Below are positions 45,612-54,859 of a stretch of DNA of 64,000 nucleotides, piece after piece. Under the pieces are notes generated by a model. It was not told where the DNA came from. It was given only the letters and a program-made list of their open reading frames with translations, and did not search any database. The position numbers and the translations under genes were made by a program. How positions within the stretch are numbered: the first letter of the stretch is position 1; every line of letters begins with the position of its first letter. Source of the DNA: Ferruginibacter sp. (GTDB lineage: Bacteria > Bacteroidota > Bacteroidia > Chitinophagales > Chitinophagaceae); NCBI GenBank assembly GCA_013141435.1, contig JABFQZ010000012.1, forward strand, positions 145,960-209,959, read 5' to 3'.

Positions 45612-46523
45612 ATGAAAATAGAACAACTAATTGTACAATATTTATACAGTAACAAAAAAGTAATTTTACAAGAAATAGGGGCTTTTGAAATTTCTAATGA
45701 CATTAATATACCAGTAGATAGTGAAAAAGATACCATTTTACCCGAAAACACAATTGTGTTTACACATAACCCAAAAGCTAGTATTGATGATGGTTTAATC
45801 ACATTTATTGTAGAAAATACTAGAAAAATAAAACCACTAGCTACATCAGATTTAGAATCGTTTATTGGTTTAAATAAACAATTTTTAAATATTGGTAAGC
45901 CATTAATTATAGAAGGCTTGGGTACATTAATAAAAACTCAAAATGGAGATTTGTCTTTTTTGCAAGCAACAACATCGCATATACAAATAAAAGAACAACC
46001 AAAATTAATAACGGAAAAGCAAAATGATACTATTTCATTTACTACTGCACCAAAAGCTACAAAAGAACCAATTAACAAAAAGTTGATTTTTGGAATAGTG
46101 GCATCTGTTTTTTTTGGAGTTATATCTTTTTTTACATATAAATATTTTACAAATAAATCTCATAATACAAATGATATTACAGCAGAAAATATAGTGGATA
46201 CTGCCATAACTACTCATGCTACAAACGTAACTGACACTTTGAGTACAACTAATATTATAGATACCAGCAGCAAAATAAATACTGCAAATATTATTGATTC
46301 AAACATCTTTTATGTTGTAATTAAAGAATATCAAAATTTAGCAATTGCACAAAAAAGATTAAATACATTAACAAGTTATGGCAACAAGCTTGTATTAACC
46401 ACCAAAGACTCGGTAACTTATAAAATGCGAATGCCCTTCAAATTACCAATTACAGATACTTTAAAAGTAAGAGACTCTTTAAATAAATTTTTTCAGGCTA
46501 AAACATATATAGAATTACCATAA
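45612..46523 (+). CDS. HU-CCDC81-like domain / SPOR-like envelope protein
   Basis: I start it at ATG 45612 (MKIEQLIVQYLYSNKKVILQEIGAF), because the domain begins there and a TTG at 45546 would add only a meaningless hydrophobic stretch. The 303-residue protein has an N-terminal HU-CCDC81-type DNA-binding-like fold in two halves (about 1-60 and 75-125, 'LESFIGLNKQFLNIGKPLIIEGLGTLIK'), a transmembrane helix (about 156-178, 'LIFGIVASVFFGVISFFTYKYF') and a C-terminal SPOR-like domain (about 235-303) expected to bind denuded peptidoglycan. This layout links cytoplasmic material, possibly the nucleoid, to the septal wall. It is followed directly by the cupin gene. Confidence 0.8.
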   Translation: MKIEQLIVQYLYSNKKVILQEIGAFEISNDINIPVDSEKDTILPENTIVFTHNPKASIDDGLITFIVENTRKIKPLATSDLESFIGLNKQFLNIGKPLIIEGLGTLIKTQNGDLSFLQATTSHIQIKEQPKLITEKQNDTISFTTAPKATKEPINKKLIFGIVASVFFGVISFFTYKYFTNKSHNTNDITAENIVDTAITTHATNVTDTLSTTNIIDTSSKINTANIIDSNIFYVVIKEYQNLAIAQKRLNTLTSYGNKLVLTTKDSVTYKMRMPFKLPITDTLKVRDSLNKFFQAKTYIELP

Positions 46524-46877
46524 ATGGAAAATATTTTCTTTCAAACAATAGACTGGACAGAAATTGAAAAAATTATTTATAATGGCGAAACAGGATTTGC
46601 AATTTGGCAAACAAAACAATTTGATGATTTAAGAGTGCGCATGGTGGAATACTCAGCTGGATATATAGCTGACCATTGGTGCAAAAAAGGTCATATTGTA
46701 CAATGTTTAGAAGGAGAATTTGAGAGCCAATTAGAAAATGGCAAATCATTTATAATGAAAAAAGGAATGACTTATATTGTATCTGACGATGCAAGTTCTC
46801 ATAAATCGATAAGCAAAACTGGTGTAAAATTATTAATAATAGATGGTGCTTTTTTGAAAAATGAAAACACTTTATAA
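46524..46877 (+). CDS. DHCW-motif cupin protein
   Basis: The 117-residue protein starts one base after the previous stop codon. It has the 'AGYIADHWCKKGHIVQCLEGEFE' stretch of the DHCW-motif small cupins, with histidines and glutamate in the position of metal ligands, and 'MKKGMTYIVSDDASSHKSIS' as the second cupin motif. Function is unknown; an envelope or metabolic role is not indicated. Confidence 0.85.
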   Translation: MENIFFQTIDWTEIEKIIYNGETGFAIWQTKQFDDLRVRMVEYSAGYIADHWCKKGHIVQCLEGEFESQLENGKSFIMKKGMTYIVSDDASSHKSISKTGVKLLIIDGAFLKNENTL

Positions 46878-46896
46878 AAAATGTTATTAAAACATC

Positions 46897-47766
46897 ATGG
46901 AATACATAGATTATTACAAAGTTTTAGGAATACAAAAAAACGCAACTGCCGACGATATTAAAAAAGCATATAGAAAACTTGCAAAACAATATCATCCCGA
47001 TGCAAACCCCAATGATGTTTCGGCCAAAAAGAAATTTCAAGAAATAAATGAAGCCAACGAAGTACTAAGCGACCCTGCAAATAGAAAAAAATTTGACACT
47101 TACGGCAAAGATTGGCAACATGGCGATGCCTATGCACAGCAAGCAAGGCAACAAAGACAATATGCACAACAGTTTGGTGGCAGTGGAAACGATGAAGGTT
47201 TTTCTGATTTTTTTTCTTCTTTTTTTGGAGGCTCGGGTAGAAGAGCAACAAAGCAAAAAGGACAAAATCAAAATGCGACTTTTTTGCTTAACCTTACCGA
47301 TGCTTTTAAAACACACCAGCAAACAATAACAATAAATGGTAAGAATATAAAAATAACCATACCAGCAGGTACTGATAATGGACAAATATTAAAGCTAAAA
47401 GGACAAGGACAACCAAGCCAAAATGGTGGCGAAAGCGGAGATTTGTATTTAACTTTTAATATAAAAAACGATACTTTTTTTAACCGTATAGGCAACGATT
47501 TACATCTAATACAAGAATTAGATTTATACACAGCATTACTTGGTGGTACTATTGAAATAACAACACTACATGGCAAAGTGAAATTAAAAGTGCACCCATG
47601 TACACAAAATAATGCCAAGATAAGATTAAAAGGTAAAGGGTTTTCTGTGCCAAAACAAGAAAATGTTTTTGGCGATTTATTTGTTACCTACAACATAAAA
47701 ATACCTGCGACTTTAACTGCAAAAGAGGTAGAGCTTTTTACCCAATTGCAAAAAGAAAAATTTTAA
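46897..47766 (+). CDS. cbpA: CbpA-like J-domain co-chaperone
   Basis: The 289-residue protein has an N-terminal J domain (about 1-70) with the catalytic HPD in 'LAKQYHPDANPND', a Gly/Phe/Gln-rich linker (about 75-120), and C-terminal substrate-binding domains I and II ('ITIPAGTDNGQILKLKGQG'). The absence of the CxxCxGxG zinc-finger repeats makes it class II, like CbpA. It would stimulate DnaK ATPase. It lies in a run of plus-strand genes after the cupin gene. Confidence 0.9.
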   Translation: MEYIDYYKVLGIQKNATADDIKKAYRKLAKQYHPDANPNDVSAKKKFQEINEANEVLSDPANRKKFDTYGKDWQHGDAYAQQARQQRQYAQQFGGSGNDEGFSDFFSSFFGGSGRRATKQKGQNQNATFLLNLTDAFKTHQQTITINGKNIKITIPAGTDNGQILKLKGQGQPSQNGGESGDLYLTFNIKNDTFFNRIGNDLHLIQELDLYTALLGGTIEITTLHGKVKLKVHPCTQNNAKIRLKGKGFSVPKQENVFGDLFVTYNIKIPATLTAKEVELFTQLQKEKF

Positions 47767-47808
47767 CAAACGAAAAGTAACTAAAAATTAATATTTAAAA
47801 ATAAGAAA

Positions 47809-50172
47809 ATGAGGTTGAAAGTACAAATGCTATTTATTTTTGTTTTCTTTATTACAATAAATGTTTTTGCACAAAAAAAATACACAATAAGTGGTTATGT
47901 AAAAGATATTGAAAGTGGCGAAACTATTATTGCTGCCAATATTGGTGTAAAAGGCAAAAACGGAATTATGAGTAATCAATATGGCTTTTGGTCGGTTACT
48001 TTAACCCAAGGTGTTTATCAAATTGCTGCATCTCATGTAGGTTATAAACCATCTATTATTACTATTAATCTTGTAAATGATACATCCATAAATTTTTTAT
48101 TACAAAATGGTACAGCACTTTCCGAAGAAGTAATTGTAACAACTACAAAAAGAGAAAACAACGTAAGGGCTGCACAAATGGGCAAAGTTACTTTACAAAT
48201 GGAGCAAATAAAAAGTGTACCAGCTTTAATGGGCGAAGTAGATTTGCTAAAAGTAGTACAACTTTTGCCAGGAGTGCGTAATGCAGGCGAAGGCAGTGCA
48301 GGTATATATGTACGAGGAGGCGGACCTGATCAAAATTTAATTTTACTAGACGATGCCGTAGTTTATAATACAGGGCATTTGTTTGGTTTCTTTTCGGTTT
48401 TTAACTCCGATGCTATAAAAAATGTAACACTAATTAAAGGAGGTATGCCTGCACAATATGGCGGCCGCTTATCAAGTGTGTTAGATGTGAGTATGAAAGA
48501 AGGTAATAATAAAAAATACCAAGTAGAAGGTGGGCTTGGTTTTATTGCCTCAAGGGTTTCTATTCAAGGGCCAATAAAAAAAGATAGATCGTCGTTTATA
48601 ATTTCGGGTAGGCGTACTTATATTGATGCATTTGCAAAAGGATTTGTAAAAAAAGAAAGCCAATTTGCTGGATCTGGATATTTTTTTTATGATGTAAATG
48701 CAAAGGCTAATTATAAGTTTTCCGAAAAAGATAGATTGTATTTGAGTGGCTATTTTGGTAAAGATGTTTTTGATTTTAGTAATGGCAAACAAAGTTTAAA
48801 AATAAAAATTCCATGGGGTAATGCCACTGGTACACTTAGATGGAATCATGTATTTAATAGAAAATTATTTGTAAATACTACTACCGTTTTTAGCGATTAT
48901 AAATTTGAATTTAGAGGAACTCAAAATAATTTTGATATAAATTTAGCTTCGGGCATAAGAGATTTTAATTTAAAACAAGATTTCGATTACTACCCTGCAT
49001 CTGATCATAAAATAAAATTTGGATGGCAATTTACACGTCATCGTTTTACACCATCTGTTGTTACTGGTAAGCAAGATTCGGTTACATTTAATCCACAAAC
49101 AGCGCAAATAAAATTTGCAAATGAAACTGCTTTTTATTTACAAGATGATTGGGATATTTCGAAAAAAGTAAAAATAAATGTAGGATTAAGATATAGTAAT
49201 TTTAAACAAAAAGGTACTTATAAAATATACAAAGAAGATGATTATGGAAATAAATTAGATAGCACAGTTTTTGCAAAAGGGCAAACGGTAAAAAGCTATG
49301 GTGGTTTAGAACCAAGGCTGACTATGCGTTACGAACTAAATGATGCTACTTCTTTAAAAGCATCGGCAACAAGAAATTTGCAATATATACATTTGGTAAG
49401 CAATAGTGGTACTACATTGCCCACCGATTTGTGGGTGCCAAGCACATACAAAGTAAAGCCGCAAATAAGCTGGTTATATGCAGTAGGCTTGTTTAAAAAT
49501 TTTGAAAATAATATGTACGAAACATCGGTAGAAGTATATTATAAAAATATGCAAAACCAAATAGAATATAAAGAAGGTTACACTAATAATTCGCTTAAAG
49601 ATAGTGAAGATGATTTTACATTTGGTAAAGGTTGGAGCTATGGTTCGGAGTTTTATATAAATAAAGCAAAAGGAAAATTTACTGGTTGGATAGGTTATAC
49701 CTTGAGCTGGACTTGGCGTAAATTTGATGCTCTAAATGGTGGAAAAAAATATCCAGCAAAATATGATAGGAGAAATGATTTGAGTATTGTAGCCATGTAC
49801 ACTGCAAATAAAAAATGGAAATTATCGGCAGCTTTTGTATATGGCACAGGCAATGCAGCAACGTTACCACAGCGATTTTATTTTATAGGTAACGTATTAT
49901 CGCAAGAGTATAGTAATATAAACCAGTATCGTTTACCATCATACCACAGGCTCGATTTATCGGCTGTGCTTACACCTAAAAAAAATCTGAAAAGAACAAA
50001 ATATAAAACCGAATGGGTGTTTAGTGTGTATAATGCATACAGTAGGCAAAATCCTTACTTTATTTATTACGACCAAAATGGTAGTCCATTAAACGGTACT
50101 TTGCAAATACAAGCTAAACAAGTTTCGCTTTTTCCTATAATACCTGCCGTTACATTCAATTTTAAGTTTTAA
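47809..50172 (+). CDS. TonB-dependent outer-membrane receptor
   Basis: The 787-residue receptor has a signal peptide (about 1-22, ends 'TINVFAQ'), a CarboxypepD_reg-like N-terminal domain (about 25-110, 'YTISGYVKDIESGETIIAANIGVKGKNG'), a plug domain ('LPGVRNAGEGSAGIYVRGGGPDQNLILLDDAVVY', about 155-190), and a beta-barrel with a C-terminal aromatic (Phe) residue as usual. No SusD partner is adjacent, so it is not part of a typical polysaccharide locus. The ligand is unknown; siderophores, vitamins and short peptides are typical for such receptors. Confidence 0.9.
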   Translation: MRLKVQMLFIFVFFITINVFAQKKYTISGYVKDIESGETIIAANIGVKGKNGIMSNQYGFWSVTLTQGVYQIAASHVGYKPSIITINLVNDTSINFLLQNGTALSEEVIVTTTKRENNVRAAQMGKVTLQMEQIKSVPALMGEVDLLKVVQLLPGVRNAGEGSAGIYVRGGGPDQNLILLDDAVVYNTGHLFGFFSVFNSDAIKNVTLIKGGMPAQYGGRLSSVLDVSMKEGNNKKYQVEGGLGFIASRVSIQGPIKKDRSSFIISGRRTYIDAFAKGFVKKESQFAGSGYFFYDVNAKANYKFSEKDRLYLSGYFGKDVFDFSNGKQSLKIKIPWGNATGTLRWNHVFNRKLFVNTTTVFSDYKFEFRGTQNNFDINLASGIRDFNLKQDFDYYPASDHKIKFGWQFTRHRFTPSVVTGKQDSVTFNPQTAQIKFANETAFYLQDDWDISKKVKINVGLRYSNFKQKGTYKIYKEDDYGNKLDSTVFAKGQTVKSYGGLEPRLTMRYELNDATSLKASATRNLQYIHLVSNSGTTLPTDLWVPSTYKVKPQISWLYAVGLFKNFENNMYETSVEVYYKNMQNQIEYKEGYTNNSLKDSEDDFTFGKGWSYGSEFYINKAKGKFTGWIGYTLSWTWRKFDALNGGKKYPAKYDRRNDLSIVAMYTANKKWKLSAAFVYGTGNAATLPQRFYFIGNVLSQEYSNINQYRLPSYHRLDLSAVLTPKKNLKRTKYKTEWVFSVYNAYSRQNPYFIYYDQNGSPLNGTLQIQAKQVSLFPIIPAVTFNFKF

Positions 50173-50190
50173 AAAATTGTAATTTGCATT

Positions 50191-51225
50191 ATGATTGTAT
50201 TAATAGATAATAATTTAAGAGAAAATTTATTTCCTTTTACATACACTCGGCACACCGCCAACATTCGCATTGGTATTTTTACAATAAAAGAAAAATGGGA
50301 ATTGCTTTTGAATGAAAAAGTAAGTTTTGATGAAACTAAAGATGGGCTTCATATTCCATCTAATATTATCCCAACAAAAAGTAATTATAAAAGTATTATC
50401 GCTGCTGCTAACGAAAATTTACTTTTAATAGAAAGCCACGAAATTAAAATTATAAAATATCCTTGGCAAATTTTTCAATATAACGATTATGCCTTGAGGC
50501 ATGATATAGAATTGATAGAGAAAAATAAAAATTCATATAATTTTAACGATTCTAATACATACATAAATAAGCAAGATGTTTTTGTAGAGAGCGGAGCAAA
50601 AATTAATAATTGTATCTTAAATGCAAGTACTGGACCAATTTTTATAGATGCAAATACCGAAATAATGGAAGGAAGTATGATTAGAGGTCCGTTTTATTTA
50701 GGAAAAAATAGTGTTGTAAAAATGGGGACAAAAATATATGGAGCCACTACCATTGGGCCAAATTGTGTTGTAGGAGGCGAAATAAAAAACAGCATTTTAT
50801 TTGGCAATAGCAATAAAGCACACGATGGATATTTGGGAGATAGTGTGATAGGAGAGTGGTGTAATATTGGTGCTGGCACAAGTAATAGCAATGTTAAAAA
50901 CACAGGTGGAGATGTAGCATATAATTTGCCAAAAAATGAGTTTAAAATAAATGCAGGTAACAAAGCAGGTTTATTAATGGGAGATTATAGCAGAGCTGCT
51001 ATAAATACTTCATTTAACACAGGTACAATTGTTGGAGTTTGTTGCAATATTTTTGGAAATGAAATGCCAAAAAGATTAGTGAAAAATTTTACTTGGGGTA
51101 CAGAAAAATATTTATTTGAAAAAGTAATATGCGATATTAATAATTGGAAAAAAATGAAAGAACAAAGCATAACTTTGGACGAAACAGAATTATTAAATAG
51201 ATTATGGGAGGAGAGTAATTTATAG
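50191..51225 (+). CDS. GlmU-like sugar-nucleotidyltransferase homologue
   Basis: The 344-residue protein has a weak N-terminal nucleotidyltransferase-like region ('MIVLIDNNLRENLFPFTYTRHTANIRIGI') and a C-terminal left-handed beta-helix of hexapeptide repeats (about 140-280, 'GPIFIDANTEIMEGSMIRGPFYLGKNSVVKMG' in parts, 'CNIGAGTSNSNVKNTGGDVAYN'). This is the pattern of the Bacteroidota 'GlmU family protein'. The classical GlmU signature (GxGTRM) is missing from its N-terminus, so its activity is uncertain. It lies upstream of tpiA. Confidence 0.8.
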   Translation: MIVLIDNNLRENLFPFTYTRHTANIRIGIFTIKEKWELLLNEKVSFDETKDGLHIPSNIIPTKSNYKSIIAAANENLLLIESHEIKIIKYPWQIFQYNDYALRHDIELIEKNKNSYNFNDSNTYINKQDVFVESGAKINNCILNASTGPIFIDANTEIMEGSMIRGPFYLGKNSVVKMGTKIYGATTIGPNCVVGGEIKNSILFGNSNKAHDGYLGDSVIGEWCNIGAGTSNSNVKNTGGDVAYNLPKNEFKINAGNKAGLLMGDYSRAAINTSFNTGTIVGVCCNIFGNEMPKRLVKNFTWGTEKYLFEKVICDINNWKKMKEQSITLDETELLNRLWEESNL

Positions 51226-51317
51226 TTGCCAATTGGATACATCAGATAAGTAAATTTCAAAAAAAAAAATCAATTTCCAAATAACAAATAACGAAAATCA
51301 AATAATATAAACCAAAA

Positions 51318-52082
51318 ATGAGAAAACAAATAGCAGCAGCAAATTGGAAAATGAATTTAACACTTGCACAAGGCGAAGAATTAATGAATGAAATTGTGCA
51401 AGCAAATATTAATATGGAAAAAAATCAGGAAGCTATATTTGCAGTACCTTTTCCATATCTTATAACTAATAAGAGTATAACAGATAAAGCTAAAAACTTT
51501 ATTACTGCTGCACAAAATTGTGCATCTGAAAACAGCGGAGCATATACTGGCGAAGTGAGTTGCCAAATGCTTCAAAGTATAAATATTAAATATGTTTTAA
51601 TTGGTCATAGCGAAAGAAGAGAATATTACAATGAAACAAACCAAGTGCTCGTAAAAAAAATAAACCAAGCATTACAAAATAATTTAAAACCAATATTTTG
51701 TTGTGGCGAACCTCTTTTAGTACGACAAGCAGAAACACAAAATGCACATATAGAAATGCAGTTGCAAGAAAGCTTATTTCATTTATCAACTGAGCAAATA
51801 AAAGATTTTGTAATTGCCTATGAACCAATATGGGCAATTGGTACAGGGCTTACTGCAAGTAGTGCACAAGCTCAAAATATGCATGCTCATATTAGAAACG
51901 TACTAGCAAATAAATACGGACAAGAAATTGCAAACAGTGTTTCGATATTATATGGTGGAAGTGTAAAAGCTGCAAATGCTGTAGAAATATTTTCGCAACC
52001 AGATGTAGATGGGGGCTTAGTAGGAGGTGCAAGTTTGGTAGCAAATGAATTTGTAGAAATTATTAAAAGTTTAAAGAAATAG
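51318..52082 (+). CDS. tpiA: Triosephosphate isomerase
   Basis: TPI interconverts dihydroxyacetone phosphate and glyceraldehyde-3-phosphate. The 254-residue length is normal. The substrate-binding Asn-Lys is in 'ANWKMN' (about 9-14), the electrophilic His in 'LIGHSERREYY' (about 95-105), the catalytic Glu in 'AYEPIWAIGTG' (about 168-178), and the phosphate-binding loop in 'LYGGSVKAAN' with 'GGLVGGASL'. It begins an apparent co-directional run with the two membrane proteins below. Confidence 0.96.
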   Translation: MRKQIAAANWKMNLTLAQGEELMNEIVQANINMEKNQEAIFAVPFPYLITNKSITDKAKNFITAAQNCASENSGAYTGEVSCQMLQSINIKYVLIGHSERREYYNETNQVLVKKINQALQNNLKPIFCCGEPLLVRQAETQNAHIEMQLQESLFHLSTEQIKDFVIAYEPIWAIGTGLTASSAQAQNMHAHIRNVLANKYGQEIANSVSILYGGSVKAANAVEIFSQPDVDGGLVGGASLVANEFVEIIKSLKK

Positions 52083-52094
52083 TTACTCCAGTTT

Positions 52095-52574
52095 ATGTTT
52101 TTAGTAAAGCTATATCATTACAATAAATATCTTTTAATAAGTTTTATCTTATTTATTTTGGTATATGCTTTTATAAATTACAAACAAGGCGCTGTTATTT
52201 CACCAATATACCAATTTGGAATGTATAGCGGAAAATTTTATAAAAAAGATACAACACCTATTTTTCAAATTTTTGTAAATAATGAAAAACTTGCAGTTTC
52301 AAAACTTAATTTTGAAGATAGAGACTTTGTATTAATAGCAGTAGAAAAATATATTTTAGCCAAGCAAAATAGCTTAAACATTAACACCACAATGCAAACT
52401 GTGCTTGCAAGAGTTGGCTTTGGCACTTTTTTTAATAAAAGAAATTTTGAAAATTATGCTACCGATAAAGATTTTTTAAATTGGTACAAAAATAAGTTGC
52501 AAAAAATATTAAATACAAAATATATTCTCTTCAAATTTTTAGTGCAAATTGCGCAAATGTTACTAATAGAATGA
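52095..52574 (+). CDS. Membrane-anchored protein of unknown function
   Basis: I do not recognise this 159-residue protein. It has one N-terminal hydrophobic segment (about 11-30, 'KYLLISFILFILVYAFINY') and then a polar globular part ('VISPIYQFGMYSGKFYKKDTTPIFQIFVNNEKLAVSKLNF' region). Its stop codon overlaps an ATG at 52571 (ATGA), the coupled-start arrangement for the next gene. It lies 12 bases after tpiA. Confidence 0.7.
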   Translation: MFLVKLYHYNKYLLISFILFILVYAFINYKQGAVISPIYQFGMYSGKFYKKDTTPIFQIFVNNEKLAVSKLNFEDRDFVLIAVEKYILAKQNSLNINTTMQTVLARVGFGTFFNKRNFENYATDKDFLNWYKNKLQKILNTKYILFKFLVQIAQMLLIE

Positions 52575-53432
52575 CAGTAGTAAATAATCCAATTAAAATA
52601 CTATCGCTTGTTACTAACCAATAAACATACCAAACAATACGCTGTATTTTATGCAATATGCTTTGTAGTTTGCTCTTTTTGGCATTTTTATTTGGGGCGT
52701 ACTTTATCTTCAATTTCACCCATTTTCTTTTTAAATAGATTAGATATTTCTTTAAATATTTTGCTCCTCACAAATATTCAACATTATATTATTGAAAATA
52801 AGTGGCTGCAAATTTGTTTAGATTTTGTTTATTTTTTATTGCCTATTTTGCTTGCATATAGTTTTATTAAAAACAAAAATGCACATAAATTTTTTGCTAT
52901 TTCTACTTCATTATTTAGTATTGTTTATTTACTATTATTCTCTATATTTTCTATTATCAGTATTGAAGTATTTATAGCATGGATGTTTGTACCATTAGTA
53001 TTTTATGCATCTAACTCAAAAAGTTTTTATTTTATGATGCATATTTTGAGGCTCTTATTTTTACTTTTCTTTTTATCTACAGCTATTTGGAAAATAAGTA
53101 CTGGAGCATTTTTTAATATCGAGCAAATGTCGGCGATACTACAAATACAACACCCAGCTTATTTAGCTGAAAATCCCAACACATTTTATGCAAAAGTTTT
53201 AAATTTTTATATCAAAAATGAAAATATTTCGTACCTATTTTATGCAAGTGCTACACTTTTAGAACTTTCTTTTTTAATTGGATTTTTTACAAAAAAGTAT
53301 GACAAAATATTAATCGTATTTTTTTGCTTATTTCTTACTTTCGATTATTTTTTAATGGGCATTAATTATACACAATGGTTACCATTTATGGGATGTTTAT
53401 ATTTTTCAAAATATAAATTAGACGAAAGCTAA
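52571..53432 (+). CDS. Polytopic membrane protein, possibly HTTM-like, with apparent frameshift near start
   Basis: The 274-residue frame from TTG 52608 has about seven hydrophobic segments, with 'IWKISTGAFFNIEQMSAILQI' between them, and loosely recalls HTTM-type membrane proteins. I am not certain of the family. The upstream ATG at 52571 overlaps the previous stop (ATGA), and its frame (MTVVNNPIKILSLVTNQ then TAA) reads like the true N-terminus, but it is one base out of register with the main frame. Either a one-base indel lies near 52610-52625, or translation begins at the TTG. It overlaps the convergent flippase gene by 4 bases at the 3' end. Confidence 0.55.
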
Positions 53433-54856
53433 TTTTGCGTAGTTGTTACTTTTCTTAAATTTTTATAAAATATTATTAGCAAAATTGATACTAGTATTGT
53501 GCATATTATTGTACCCAAAAATATCCTAGTCATAGTATTTGAATTTAAACTCAAAAAATTTGCTATGTATATACTACAAAACGAAATAGTAAATAATATT
53601 AGTATTTTTTTAATAGGAAAAAAGTAAAATATTTTTTTTTGCAAAAGCTTTGATGTGCACCATAAATAATAAGTAATTTGTATAAAAGTGGCTGCTACAA
53701 ATGCAAAAGCTAAGCCTTTCAATTGCCATATTGGGTACAAAATAAGAATAAATATTATTGTTAATAAAAAGTCTAAAATAGCACCTCTTACTATTAAATT
53801 TGTTTTATTTTGCAATTGTAAAACAGCAGTAGAATATACTATTCGTAAAGGTAAAATTAAAAGGCTTACTTTAAAAATAGGAATACTTTGAGCATATTTA
53901 TTTGCAAATAAAATCATAAATATATCATTGCAATAATAAATCAAAAACCAAAAAGATGGAAAAATAATTGATGCTAATAAGATAGATGATTTTTCAAAAA
54001 TTAGTTTTAAATCTGTCACATTTATTTCTTTAGTTTTACTTAATTCAACAATAGATATATTTCCAATTACACTTAATAACAATAAAAAAATAGGTATTTC
54101 AAAAGTGCCATTAAAGTAAATAGCAAATTGAGTTGCAGGCAAAATAGCTAGCACAATCCATTTATCTATCCATTTTACTAATACTGCAATTGTATCGTTT
54201 ATGCCTAAATAAAACCATTGATTTCCTATACTTTTATTATGTTCATGAATAACTTTATTGTTTATTTTAAATTCAGAAAATAAAAAAATACATTTTAAAA
54301 TAGTAGCAGCTACAATTCCAATTAGTAAAATTGTCAAAGTATAACTAGTATAAATAGAATAAAAATGCACCGCTGTATATAAAACTATATACGCAAGGTT
54401 TACATAAAAAAGTTTTTTTAAATTTTTATTTTTTATGCAAATACTTTCTAGCAATAAAGAAAAATTTTGGCAAAGTAGTAATGAAAACATTAATAGTTTG
54501 TCTAATAAACTTAAAGTATAATTTCCGAATAATATTACCAATATGGCAATTAAATTAACTATAATTACAAAAGAGACTATGTAATATTTATTTTTTTTTG
54601 CCCATTGCAATATTTCGCCAAGCGATGAGCTAAGTACCAATGATGAAACTCCAAATAATCCTAAAACGCTAAATACGTTTACATACATCCATAAATATTG
54701 GTAAGCAGCATATTCGTTTAGCGAAAGTTTTTTTGAAAACACTATAGCAATTACTATTTGCACCAAAAATTTTAAAATAGTACTAAATGCCAATTTACTA
54801 AAACCTCCAAAGAACGAATTAATATTAAAAAGTTTATTTACGGTACTATTATTCAT
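53429..54856 (-). CDS. Wzx-like polysaccharide flippase
   Basis: The 475-residue protein has about 12-14 hydrophobic segments along its length and conserved positions of the polysaccharide transporter (MOP/MATE-like) superfamily, such as 'YAAYQYLWMYVNVFSVLGLFGVSSLVLSS' near residue 55-85 and 'KWIDKWIVLAILPATQFAIYFNG' near residue 215. It would flip lipid-linked glycan units across the inner membrane. The substrate is unknown. It shares a 4-base overlap with the convergent gene and lies 3 bases after the methyltransferase gene on the same strand. Confidence 0.8.
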   Translation of the reverse strand: MNNSTVNKLFNINSFFGGFSKLAFSTILKFLVQIVIAIVFSKKLSLNEYAAYQYLWMYVNVFSVLGLFGVSSLVLSSSLGEILQWAKKNKYYIVSFVIIVNLIAILVILFGNYTLSLLDKLLMFSLLLCQNFSLLLESICIKNKNLKKLFYVNLAYIVLYTAVHFYSIYTSYTLTILLIGIVAATILKCIFLFSEFKINNKVIHEHNKSIGNQWFYLGINDTIAVLVKWIDKWIVLAILPATQFAIYFNGTFEIPIFLLLLSVIGNISIVELSKTKEINVTDLKLIFEKSSILLASIIFPSFWFLIYYCNDIFMILFANKYAQSIPIFKVSLLILPLRIVYSTAVLQLQNKTNLIVRGAILDFLLTIIFILILYPIWQLKGLAFAFVAATFIQITYYLWCTSKLLQKKIFYFFPIKKILILFTISFCSIYIANFLSLNSNTMTRIFLGTIICTILVSILLIIFYKNLRKVTTTQN

Positions 54857-54859
54857 TAA

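Noticed and set aside
47809..50172. TonB receptor as part of a polysaccharide utilisation locus
   Set aside because: No SusD, glycoside hydrolase or sulfatase gene is adjacent. The neighbours are a J protein, a GlmU-like gene and tpiA.
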